Below, piece after piece: positions 1 through 5,600 of a DNA stretch of 5,600 nt (position 1 is the first letter of the stretch; each line of letters starts with the position of its first letter). Under the pieces are notes generated by a model. The model worked only from the letters and a program-made list of their open reading frames with translations, did not search any database and was not told the DNA's origin. The translations under genes and the position numbers were made by a program. Source of the stretch: Parvularcula sp. GTDB taxonomy: Bacteria; Pseudomonadota; Alphaproteobacteria; Caulobacterales; Parvularculaceae. Location: the NCBI GenBank assembly GCA_003506635.1, contig DNZB01000121.1, positions 1-5,600 of the forward strand. The letters are read 5' to 3'.

Positions 1-176
1 ACCGCGCCGTGCGCGTCGTGGTGGGCGACGTTCACCAGCAGCTTCGTCTTGCACATGCCGCAGCGATAGGTCTCGTCGCCGCCGCCTTCGCGCAAGGGCT
101 TGCCCGCGACGTGGGTTTCGATCGGCCGGCCCGTGACATCCTCGGCGTCGACGATCTTCATGTCATATTGCGGCAT
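1..176 (-). CDS. Small CxxC (zinc-ribbon-like) protein, C-terminus beyond the window
   Basis: The reading frame opens at an ATG at 174-176 and runs off the left edge after 58 codons. I do not recognise the family. The visible protein is hydrophilic, starts MPQYDMKIVD, and carries a Cys-Gly-Met-Cys pair at residues 39-42, followed by KTKLLVNV and a His-rich stretch (His52, His53, His56). One CxxC is half of a typical zinc ribbon, so a second pair may lie past the edge, or the histidines may complete the site. The start is well supported: a strong Shine-Dalgarno sequence (AAGGAGG) lies 4 bases upstream. The gene begins 10 bases after the M20 peptidase stop, so the two are almost certainly cotranscribed and probably translationally coupled. 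There is no signal peptide, so a cytoplasmic place is likely. That it binds zinc is inference; its function is unknown. Confidence 0.72.
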   Translation of the reverse strand, partial: MPQYDMKIVDAEDVTGRPIETHVAGKPLREGGGDETYRCGMCKTKLLVNVAHHDAHGA

Positions 177-180
177 CTAT

Positions 181-187
181 CCTCCTT
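181..187 (-). promoter_or_regulatory. Shine-Dalgarno site overlapping the upstream stop codon
   Basis: Read on the minus strand this is AAGGAGG, a near-perfect match to the anti-SD of 16S rRNA. Its first A is also the last base of the TGA stop (187-189) of the M20 peptidase gene. The start codon of the small CxxC protein follows 4 bases later. This arrangement is typical of translational coupling within an operon and fixes the start of the downstream gene. Confidence 0.75.
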
Positions 188-1653
188 CAGCCGGCGGCGC
201 GGCGCATCAAGGCCTCATACCACGCCGCGCCGCGAACGACATCAAGGATGCTGACGCGTTCGTCCGTGCCGTGAATGCGCTTCAAGTCATCCGGGCCGTA
301 GACGAACGGCGTGAAGCGAAAATTGTCGTCCGCGGCGCCGACATAATGACGTGTGTCGGTGCCTTGCAGCGTCAAAAAGGGCGCAGTCTGAACGGTTCCG
401 AAAATTTCGCCCGTCGTTTGCGCAATAGCGCGATAGCCCTCGCTCGCCGTCGAGGCGACAGGGCTCGGCTCGACGCCGCCCAGCGCTTCGACGGTTATGC
501 GCGGATCGTCAATCAGCCGTTCGGCGCGCGCCTTGACGCCGGCGACGCTGTCGCGCGGATGAATGCGGTAGTTGACGATCGCGCTCGCCGTCTGCGGCAG
601 CACATTCACCTTGACGCCGCCTTCGATCATGGTCGGCGCCGTCGTCGTCCTCAGCGCCGCCGCCGTCGTCGGATGTTCGCCCAGCGCGGATGCGACGAGC
701 GGCGCCGTCAACCAAAGATTGGCGAGGACGACGCGTTCGCCGAAGGACAATTGCGGCGCGACCGAGCGCAAAAATGCGGCCATGTCTGCGTCGATCTCGA
801 GCGGATAAGGGTGATCGGCGACGGCCACGACCGCTCTCGCGACGAGACTGACCGCCGTGTCTTTCCCTGGCGCGGAGGAATGCCCGCCCGGCGCTGTGGC
901 TGTGAATTTCAGCGTCGTCGACCCCTTTTCAGCGACCGAGATCAGGGCCATCGGCTGCGGCGCATTCGGGATGACGCCCGTGACGAGGCCCGAGCCCTCG
1001 TCAAGAGTCCATTCGAATCGGACGCCGCGCGCATCGAGCAGGCGGCGCATCGCGCCCGCGCCTTCGGCGCCGCCGACCTCCTCATCATGGCCGAACAGGA
1101 AGTAGATATCGCGCGATGGAGCGAACCCCGCGGCGGCGAGGCGTTCCGCCGCCTCCATCAGCGCGATCAGGTGTCCCTTGTCGTCCATAGCGCCGCGACC
1201 CCAGACGAAACCGTCAGCGACGACGCCCCTGAACGGAGGATAGGTCCACTGATCGTCCGTGCCGGGTTCAACCGGGACGACGTCGAAATGGGCGATGAAG
1301 GCGACCGGCGCACGGTCGCTCTTCCCGGCGCCCGGCCAGCGATAGAGCAGCGAACGGCCGACGCTTTCTCGCTCCATCGCCCGGTGCGCCGCCGGATAGC
1401 GGGCCGCGAGGAACGCGGCGAACCCTTCGAACGCCGCAGCATCCGGCGCGCGGCCGTCACCATAAGAGATCGTCGCAAACCGGAGCGCTTCGGCAAGGCG
1501 CGCGGCGGCAGCGGCATTTTCCTGCGCCGAACCAAAAGCCCGCGGCGTCTGCGCCGTCGCCGAAGCGCCCGGTAGCGTCAGCGCCCGCCCCGCCATCACG
1601 GCGGCGAGCGCGGCAAGCAGAGCCGCCACAGCCAAAACCACACGACGGATCAC
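187..1653 (-). CDS. M20-family metallopeptidase, PM20D1/Cps1-type carboxypeptidase or amidohydrolase
   Basis: This 488-residue di-zinc hydrolase is predicted to cleave an amide or peptide bond next to a free C-terminal carboxylate. The M20 signatures appear in order: HFDVVPV with His122 and Asp124; GRGAMDDKG at 152-160 with the bridging Asp; GHDEEVGG with Glu191 (catalytic base) and Glu192; Asp218 in LDEG; the GGHSS lid-domain motif at 256-260; and His436 and His461 in the C-terminal RHY and RIHG motifs. The set is complete, so it should be active. Residues 5-27 form a hydrophobic Ala/Val/Leu segment after MIRR, a signal peptide or membrane anchor that places the enzyme in the periplasm. The start is GTG, with AAGGGGG 7 bases upstream; a second GTG 4 bases earlier is out of frame. 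The RHY and IHG arrangement and the length resemble yeast Cps1 and animal PM20D1 more than ArgE or DapE. The substrate cannot be told from sequence. Confidence 0.9.
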   Translation of the reverse strand: MIRRVVLAVAALLAALAAVMAGRALTLPGASATAQTPRAFGSAQENAAAAARLAEALRFATISYGDGRAPDAAAFEGFAAFLAARYPAAHRAMERESVGRSLLYRWPGAGKSDRAPVAFIAHFDVVPVEPGTDDQWTYPPFRGVVADGFVWGRGAMDDKGHLIALMEAAERLAAAGFAPSRDIYFLFGHDEEVGGAEGAGAMRRLLDARGVRFEWTLDEGSGLVTGVIPNAPQPMALISVAEKGSTTLKFTATAPGGHSSAPGKDTAVSLVARAVVAVADHPYPLEIDADMAAFLRSVAPQLSFGERVVLANLWLTAPLVASALGEHPTTAAALRTTTAPTMIEGGVKVNVLPQTASAIVNYRIHPRDSVAGVKARAERLIDDPRITVEALGGVEPSPVASTASEGYRAIAQTTGEIFGTVQTAPFLTLQGTDTRHYVGAADDNFRFTPFVYGPDDLKRIHGTDERVSILDVVRGAAWYEALMRRAAG

Positions 1654-1727
1654 TCACCCGCCCCCTTGTCTTTGCATCACCGCATCCTTCCTAATGAGGG
1701 AAAGCGCATTCGGGCGAAAGGCCTTTG
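1654..1727. promoter_or_regulatory. Divergent intergenic region between the M20 peptidase and deacetylase genes
   Basis: These 74 bases separate two genes transcribed away from each other, so promoters for both must lie here or reach into the coding starts. On the plus strand TTGTCT (1666-1671) followed 17 bases later by TCCTAA (1689-1694) is a weak sigma-70-like pair; I would not rely on it. No convincing pair is seen on the minus strand. A perfect 10-base palindrome, AAAGGCCTTT (1717-1726), sits directly before the deacetylase ATG and includes its likely Shine-Dalgarno bases. It could be an operator or a small structure affecting translation, or simply chance. Confidence 0.4.
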
Positions 1728-2657
1728 ATGACGACAATTCTTTACGAACATGACGCCTTTGGCGAGCATGAAACACCGCCAGGTCACCCGGAACGCGCGG
1801 AACGCTATGAAGCGGTGCGCTCTGCGCTCGCCAGCGAACGCTTTTTCGGACTTGTCCGCCGCGCGGCGCCGCGCGCAGATCGCGGCGCAGTCGCGCGCGC
1901 GCACAAGGTCGCCTATATCGACGCGATCTACGAGTCCGCGCCGGAGGACGGCATGGTGCGCCTCGACCCTGACACTGTGATGGGACCCCATTCGCTCGGC
2001 GCCGCCTTGCACGCGGCGGGGGCCGCCGTCGCCGCCGTCGATGCGATCTATGCGGGTGAGGCGACAAACGCATTTGTCGCCTCGCGACCGCCGGGCCATC
2101 ATGCGCCCGCGGATCGTGCGATGGGATTTTGCCTGTTCAATTCGGCGGCCATTGCAGCGCTGCACGCACGCGCCGGACATCAGGCAAATCGAGTCGCCGT
2201 CGTCGATTTCGACGTCCATCACGGCAACGGCACCGAGGCGATTTTCTGGCATGACGCGAACGCCTTTTACGCATCGAGCCATGAATGGCCTCAATATCCG
2301 GGAACCGGCCGCGCCAGCGATCGCGGCGCTTTCAACAATGTCGCGAACGCCCCGCTGTCGACGGGATCGGACGGGCAGAGGTTCCGCCGCGCCTGGGGCG
2401 ATATCTTGCTGCCGGCATTGTCGGATTTCGCGCCTGATTTCATCGTCATCTCGGCCGGGTTTGACGCCCACCGCGCTGACCCGTTGGGCGGGCTTGCCCT
2501 TACCGAAGCCGACTTCGAATGGGTGACGCGCGAACTCATCGGCGTTGCCCGCGCGGCGTGCGGCGGTCGCATCGTGTCACTGCTAGAAGGGGGGTATGAC
2601 CTCGGCGCGCTCGCCCGCTCGGCTGCCGCCCATGTTGCAGCCTTGATGGAGGCCTGA
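1728..2657 (+). CDS. Histone deacetylase family protein (zinc-dependent deacetylase/amidohydrolase)
   Basis: This 309-residue enzyme of the arginase/deacetylase fold should remove acyl groups from an acetyl-lysine-like or acetylpolyamine-like substrate in the cytoplasm. The family signatures are complete: GHPERAER at 19-26; RPPGHHA with the active-site pair His124-His125; DFDVHHGNGT with zinc ligands Asp162 and His164; AGFDAH with the third zinc ligand Asp246; and LEGGYDL with the transition-state Tyr290. The LEGGY form resembles class II (HDAC6 or bacterial HdaH type) rather than class I. The start is taken as the ATG at 1728, with GAAAGG 7 bases upstream; the TTG one codon earlier is possible but less likely. 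Bacteria lack eukaryotic histones, so the name reflects ancestry and the true substrate is unknown. From general knowledge, such a gene often precedes xseB and dxs in alphaproteobacteria, as it does here with two genes between. Confidence 0.93.
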   Translation: MTTILYEHDAFGEHETPPGHPERAERYEAVRSALASERFFGLVRRAAPRADRGAVARAHKVAYIDAIYESAPEDGMVRLDPDTVMGPHSLGAALHAAGAAVAAVDAIYAGEATNAFVASRPPGHHAPADRAMGFCLFNSAAIAALHARAGHQANRVAVVDFDVHHGNGTEAIFWHDANAFYASSHEWPQYPGTGRASDRGAFNNVANAPLSTGSDGQRFRRAWGDILLPALSDFAPDFIVISAGFDAHRADPLGGLALTEADFEWVTRELIGVARAACGGRIVSLLEGGYDLGALARSAAAHVAALMEA

Positions 2658-2670
2658 AAACCGCGCGATA

Positions 2671-2708
2671 AGGCCGCCCGGAATGGCGCAGGACAATATT
2701 GGCGGCCT
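2671..2708. repeat. Inverted repeat before the histidine phosphatase start
   Basis: AGGCCGCC (2671-2678) and GGCGGCCT (2701-2708) form a perfect 8-base inverted repeat with a 22-base loop, ending 3 bases before the phosphatase ATG. The loop ends in CAATATTG (2694-2701), itself a palindrome whose last base is the first base of the right arm. There is no T-run after it, so it is not a standard terminator. It lies where a ribosome would bind, and could be a translational hairpin, an mRNA processing site or a protein-binding site. Chance is possible in such GC-rich DNA. Confidence 0.4.
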
Positions 2709-2711
2709 AAA

Positions 2712-3326
2712 ATGACGGGGCGTATCATCACGGCGCGGCACGGGCGCCCGAATCTGTCGCGCGACGTAAAGATCACCGCCGCCGAATATGGCGACTGGTG
2801 GGTGCGCTATGACGCCTCCGGCTTGCACCCGGACGAGCGTCCGCCGCAAAGCCTTGTCGATCTCGCGGCAAAATCAGCGACGGTGCTTTCATCAACCCTT
2901 CCGCGCGCCATCGAAACCGCACGCCAGGCGACGCGCGGCGGGCGCGAAGTCCCGGCCGATCCCCTTTATGTCGAAGCGCCGCTGCCGCCCCCGCCGGTGC
3001 CGCTCATCAAATTATCGCCGACGAGCTGGGGCGTTATCAGCCGGTTTTTCTGGGTTTTCGGCTACGCGCCGAATGGCGTCGAGTCCCACTGCCAGGCTTG
3101 GGCCCGCGTCGAACAGGCGATTGAACGGCTGACCCGCGAAACGGCCAGCGGCGACGTGCTGCTCTGCGCGCATGGCTATTTCAACTGGATGCTCGACAAG
3201 CGCCTGCGGGCGCTTGGCTGGCGGCGCGCCAGCCGGGAGGGATCCAATGAATTCTGGTCCTGGCGCGTCTATGAGCCGCCAGCCGGCGCGAACGCGGCAG
3301 CGCGCGCGGCGGCCGCGGCGGAATAG
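2712..3326 (+). CDS. Histidine phosphatase family protein (phosphoglycerate-mutase-like)
   Basis: This 204-residue protein belongs to the branch-1 histidine phosphatase superfamily, whose members form a phosphohistidine intermediate while hydrolysing or moving a phosphate. The N-terminal signature is ARHGRPN, with Arg9 and nucleophile His10. The second phosphate-pocket arginine is Arg65 in SSTLPRAIETA, Glu88 is a candidate acid residue, and the C-terminal histidine is His154 in CAHGYFN. The core is complete, so it is likely active. The middle holds a proline-rich LPPPPVP run (91-97), and the C-terminus is a low-complexity Ala tail (from about 192). The start must lie close before the RHG motif, and this ATG is the only sensible choice. 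However, no good Shine-Dalgarno is present: AGGA at 2690-2693 is 18 bases away. It starts 54 bases after the deacetylase stop. The substrate is unknown; phosphoglycerate mutase, SixA-like or small-metabolite phosphatase roles cannot be separated. Confidence 0.87.
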   Translation: MTGRIITARHGRPNLSRDVKITAAEYGDWWVRYDASGLHPDERPPQSLVDLAAKSATVLSSTLPRAIETARQATRGGREVPADPLYVEAPLPPPPVPLIKLSPTSWGVISRFFWVFGYAPNGVESHCQAWARVEQAIERLTRETASGDVLLCAHGYFNWMLDKRLRALGWRRASREGSNEFWSWRVYEPPAGANAAARAAAAAE

Positions 3327-3395
3327 GCGTCAAACCGCCATGCCGCGCCGCCGGCGCCGTGCTAAGCTGCCGCAGCCTTCTGCAGGAGCCGCCCC

Positions 3396-4643
3396 ATGGC
3401 CTCCGAAGTGATCGGCGGCGAGCGCTGCCCGCTCAGCGCGCCGTTGCGCGACATCGACCCCAGCCGCTCCGATTATTTTCGGGCGGGCGCCCATCACGCT
3501 ATTTTCAGGCGCCTGCGCGACGAGGCGCCGCTTCATTGGTCGAAGACAGGGCCTTCCGGCGGCTTCTGGTCAGTGACGCGGCACGAAGACATTTTCGCGG
3601 TCGACACCAACCACGCCGATTTTTCCTCGGAAGGAAACATTGTCGTCGGCGATCAGCCCGCTGATTTCGCGCCGACCATGTTCATCGCCAAGGACCCGCC
3701 CATCCACGACATCCAGCGCAAGGCCGCGCAGCCCGCCGTCGCGCCGCAGCGGCTTTCCGAACTGGAAGCGCTGATGCGCGCGCGCGTCGGCGCCGTGCTC
3801 GACGATCTTCCCGTCGGCGAAGAATTCGACTGGGTCGACCGCGTCTCGATCGAATTGACGACGCAAATGCTCGCGACTCTCTTCGATTTCCCATGGCAGG
3901 ACCGGCGCCTGTTGCCGTTCTGGTCCGACGTTTCGACTTCGTCCGAACTGGTCGGCAATTACACGATGGCGCGCGAGGAGCGCATGCGCATCCTCGGCGA
4001 GGAGTGCCTCCCCTATTTCCAGCGCCTGTGGACGGAGCGCGCGAGGGCCGCGCCGAAATTCGATTTCATCTCGCTGATGGCGCACGACCCCGGCACGGCG
4101 CGCATGATCGAGGACCCGATCGATTTCCTCGGCAATCTCATCCTCTTAATCGTCGGGGGAAACGACACGACGCGCAATTCGATGTCGGGCGGGGTTTACG
4201 CACTTAATCTTTACCCGGACGAATTCACCAAGCTCAAGGCGAACCCCGGCCTTATCCCCAATATGGTCTCAGAGATCATCCGCTGGCAGACGCCGCTTGC
4301 CCATATGCGGCGAACGGCGTTGCGCGACGTGGATTTTCGCGGGCAGACGATCAACAAAGGCGACCGCGTCGTCATGTGGTATGTCTCCGGCAACCGCGAC
4401 GAACGCATCTTCGAGAACCCCGACCGCCTCATCATCGACCGCGAGAACGCGCGCCGCCATGTCGCCTTCGGTTTCGGCATCCACCGCTGCATGGGCAACC
4501 GGGTCGCCGAAATGCAGCTTCGCATCCTGTGGGAGGAGGTCCTGAAGCGGTTTTCATGGATCGAAGTCGTCGGCGAGCCGCGGCTCGTGCAGTCGAACTT
4601 CGTACTCGGATATGAGCGCCTGCCGGTCCGGCTGTACGCCTGA
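3396..4643 (+). CDS. Cytochrome P450, CYP153-like alkane/fatty-acid terminal hydroxylase
   Basis: This 415-residue soluble P450 carries the full set of P450 landmarks. DPPIHDIQR at 100-108 is the C-helix heme-propionate site with His104 and Arg108. GGNDTT at 254-259 is the I-helix oxygen-activation motif, with Asn before the Asp-Thr pair. ExxR is Glu293/Arg296, and FGFGIHRCMGNR at 358-369 holds the heme-ligand Cys365. The stretch around GGNDTTRNSMSGG, the LAHMRRTA segment at 301-308 and WYVSGNRDE at 328-336 match my memory of CYP153, which hydroxylates the terminal carbon of medium-chain alkanes and related compounds. CYP153 is a class I system needing a 2Fe-2S ferredoxin and an FAD reductase; neither gene is in this window. 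The start is supported by CAGGAG 7 bases upstream. The 69-base gap before it has only a vague -10-like element (GCTAAGCT at 3361-3368), so own promoter or read-through is undecided. The subfamily and the real substrate are inferred. Confidence 0.92.
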   Translation: MASEVIGGERCPLSAPLRDIDPSRSDYFRAGAHHAIFRRLRDEAPLHWSKTGPSGGFWSVTRHEDIFAVDTNHADFSSEGNIVVGDQPADFAPTMFIAKDPPIHDIQRKAAQPAVAPQRLSELEALMRARVGAVLDDLPVGEEFDWVDRVSIELTTQMLATLFDFPWQDRRLLPFWSDVSTSSELVGNYTMAREERMRILGEECLPYFQRLWTERARAAPKFDFISLMAHDPGTARMIEDPIDFLGNLILLIVGGNDTTRNSMSGGVYALNLYPDEFTKLKANPGLIPNMVSEIIRWQTPLAHMRRTALRDVDFRGQTINKGDRVVMWYVSGNRDERIFENPDRLIIDRENARRHVAFGFGIHRCMGNRVAEMQLRILWEEVLKRFSWIEVVGEPRLVQSNFVLGYERLPVRLYA

Positions 4644-4684
4644 ACGCTCTTGAAAAGCCGCCCGATCCGCCGCAGGAAAACGCC

Positions 4685-4927
4685 ATGGCCAAGAAAACCG
4701 ACCTTGAAGGCGTCTCCTTCGAAAAGGCGCTCGCCGAACTTGAAGAAATCGTCCGCAAGCTCGAATCCGGCGCGGTCGAGCTTGAAGACTCGATCGCGCT
4801 CTATGAACGCGGCGCGGCCCTCAAGGCGCACTGCGAGGCCAAGCTTCGCTCGGCGCAGGAGCGGATCGAGAAAATTGTCGTCACCGGCGACGGCAGGCCC
4901 AGGTCCGAGCCGGCCGCGTTCGAATAG
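4685..4927 (+). CDS. xseB: Exodeoxyribonuclease VII small subunit
   Basis: This 80-residue protein is the small subunit of exonuclease VII, which with several copies per XseA chain degrades single-stranded DNA from both ends into short oligonucleotides. The family signature is clear: SFEKALAELEEIVRKLESG at 11-29, then VELEDSIALYERGAAL and an amphipathic helix to about residue 65, giving the usual helical hairpin. The last 15 or so residues (GDGRPRSEPAAFE) look disordered. Length and start fit the family, and AGGA lies 7 bases before the ATG. It begins 41 bases after the P450 stop, so cotranscription with the P450 is plausible. The large-subunit gene xseA is not in the window, as is usual, since xseA and xseB are often apart. 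From general knowledge, its position just before dxs is conserved across many proteobacteria. Confidence 0.95.
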   Translation: MAKKTDLEGVSFEKALAELEEIVRKLESGAVELEDSIALYERGAALKAHCEAKLRSAQERIEKIVVTGDGRPRSEPAAFE

Positions 4928-4974
4928 TGTCCCCGGCGATGCAGCGGTCGGCGAAACGCCCCATTTCCGCCGCC

Positions 4975-5000
4975 AAACGACCCGGCCGGGGTGGTTTTTT
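4975..5000 (+). terminator. Probable rho-independent terminator after xseB
   Basis: A GC-rich palindrome, CCCGGCCGGG (4981-4990), is followed 4 bases later by six T residues (4995-5000). The fold can be extended: AAAC (4975-4978) pairs with GTTT (4994-4997) and A4980 with T4992, leaving one mismatch and one bulged G. The stem is imperfect and the loop is the central GGCC, so the strength is uncertain. Its place, 48 bases after the xseB stop and 65 bases before dxs, is what a terminator would need. Confidence 0.5.
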
Positions 5001-5009
5001 GCGACGCAG

Positions 5010-5059
5010 CCCCTAAGAAGTGCGAAAGTAGCGGGCCGCTGCGCCTGCAGTCTGAGGGG
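5010..5059 (+). promoter_or_regulatory. Possible leader structure covering the dxs ribosome binding site
   Basis: CCCCTAAG (5010-5017) can pair with CTGAGGGG (5052-5059) apart from one mismatch, and the second arm contains the dxs Shine-Dalgarno GAGGGG (5054-5059). Between them AGCGGGCCGCT (5030-5040) is a short self-complementary element. If transcription begins upstream of 5010 the leader could hide the ribosome site. No good sigma-70 promoter is visible; TTGCGA (4999-5004) lacks a matching -10. This is a weak, structure-only call. Confidence 0.2.
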
Positions 5060-5064
5060 TTACC

Positions 5065-5600
5065 ATGGCCATCGAAACGCCGCTGCTCGACCAGGTGAAG
5101 GTCCCGGCTGACCTCCGCAAGCTGCCGAAAGGGCAGCTCCGCCAGCTCGCCGACGAGCTTCGCGCCGAGGTTATCGACGCGGTCTCCGTTACCGGCGGGC
5201 ATCTCGGCTCCGGGCTCGGCGTCGTCGAGCTGACGGTCGCGATCCACTACGTCTTCAATACGCCTGACGATCGCCTCGTCTGGGACGTCGGCCACCAGTG
5301 CTATCCGCACAAGGTCATCACCGGGCGGCGCGACCGCATCCGCACGCTCAGGACTGGCGGCGGGCTTTCCGGTTTCACCAAGCGCTCCGAAAGCGAATAC
5401 GATCCCTTCGGCGCCGCGCACGCCGCGACCTCGATCTCCGCCGCGCTCGGCTTTGCGCGGGCGCGCGATCACCTCGGCAAGAACAATCACGCGATCGCCG
5501 TCATCGGCGACGGCTCGATGTCGGCGGGCATGGCCTATGAGGGCCTTAACAACGCCGGTTCGCTCGGCACGAAGTTCGTCGTCATCCTCAACGACAACGA
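5065..5600 (+). CDS. dxs: 1-deoxy-D-xylulose-5-phosphate synthase, N-terminal part (3' end beyond the window)
   Basis: Dxs joins pyruvate and glyceraldehyde 3-phosphate, with thiamine diphosphate and Mg, to give DXP, the first step of the MEP route to isoprenoids and a precursor of thiamine and pyridoxal. The first 178 codons are present. Family landmarks are GGHLGSGLG at 44-52 with His46, [11 protein letters not shown] at 73-83 with His77, [11 protein letters not shown] at 106-116 and His119. The thiamine-diphosphate motif runs from GDG (148-150, Asp149 for Mg) to NDN (176-178) at the window edge. The ATG is preceded by GAGGGG 5 bases upstream, and the N-terminus [17 protein letters not shown] matches other alphaproteobacterial Dxs. 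One oddity is GAAHAATS at 117-123, where most Dxs have GxxHSSTS. A 137-base gap with a likely terminator separates it from xseB, suggesting its own promoter. The identification is firm. Confidence 0.96.
   Translation, partial: MAIETPLLDQVKVPADLRKLPKGQLRQLADELRAEVIDAVSVTGGHLGSGLGVVELTVAIHYVFNTPDDRLVWDVGHQCYPHKVITGRRDRIRTLRTGGGLSGFTKRSESEYDPFGAAHAATSISAALGFARARDHLGKNNHAIAVIGDGSMSAGMAYEGLNNAGSLGTKFVVILNDN

Noticed and set aside
100..1575. A 491-codon plus-strand open frame opposite the M20 peptidase
   Set aside because: It is Arg-rich with no recognisable domain, and lies antisense to a gene with a complete M20 motif set. Long antisense frames are expected in GC-rich coding DNA.
1725..1727. TTG one codon before the chosen deacetylase start
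   Set aside because: The ATG at 1728 is better spaced from GAAAGG and is a stronger start codon; the difference is one residue.
1677..2471. A 264-codon minus-strand open frame opposite the deacetylase
   Set aside because: Low-complexity Arg-rich product with no family features; the plus strand holds the complete deacetylase.
3327..3395. Possible promoter or hairpin before the P450
   Set aside because: There is a -10-like GCTAAGCT but no -35 at a sensible distance, and the GC-rich repeats are short and common in this DNA.
3570..4085. A 171-codon minus-strand open frame within the P450 gene
   Set aside because: Antisense shadow of a complete P450; no ribosome site or domain.
5051..5064. TCTGAGGGG before dxs resembling part of a thiamine-diphosphate riboswitch
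   Set aside because: Only a few bases of the CTGAGA element match, and the other conserved thi-box segments are absent. The attraction was that Dxs uses this cofactor.
4801..5490. A 229-codon minus-strand open frame across xseB and dxs
   Set aside because: It overlaps two firmly identified genes and the gap between them, and its product shows no recognisable motif.

Overview
The window is a compact, GC-rich chromosomal segment. Its codon use, its protein sequences and an xseB-dxs pair next to a histone-deacetylase-family gene all point to an alphaproteobacterium. I cannot name the genus. I see no transposase, integrase, tRNA, rRNA, CRISPR array or phage gene, and no obvious shift in base composition.

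There are seven genes in two divergent groups around a 74-base gap at 1654-1727. The left group reads on the minus strand. It holds an exported or membrane-anchored M20-family metallopeptidase of the PM20D1/Cps1 type (187-1653). Tightly coupled behind it is a small protein with a CxxC motif that runs off the left edge (1-176).

The right group reads on the plus strand. It holds a histone-deacetylase-family zinc amidohydrolase (1728-2657), a histidine phosphatase (2712-3326), a CYP153-like cytochrome P450 (3396-4643), the exonuclease VII small subunit xseB (4685-4927), and the first 178 codons of dxs (5065 to the right edge). A probable rho-independent terminator lies between xseB and dxs, so dxs probably has its own promoter.

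The deacetylase-xseB-dxs order is, from general knowledge, common in alphaproteobacteria. Here the phosphatase and the P450 lie between the deacetylase and xseB. The P450 carries the signatures of the CYP153 alkane and fatty-acid terminal hydroxylases. No ferredoxin or ferredoxin reductase gene is present in the window, so its electron-transfer partners must be encoded elsewhere. All catalytic residues I could check are intact in the M20 peptidase, deacetylase, phosphatase and P450, so these look like working enzymes. I did not find a wholly new system. The points most worth a second look are the P450 placement, the unknown CxxC protein, an unusual substitution in Dxs, and three possible RNA or DNA palindromes at gene starts.
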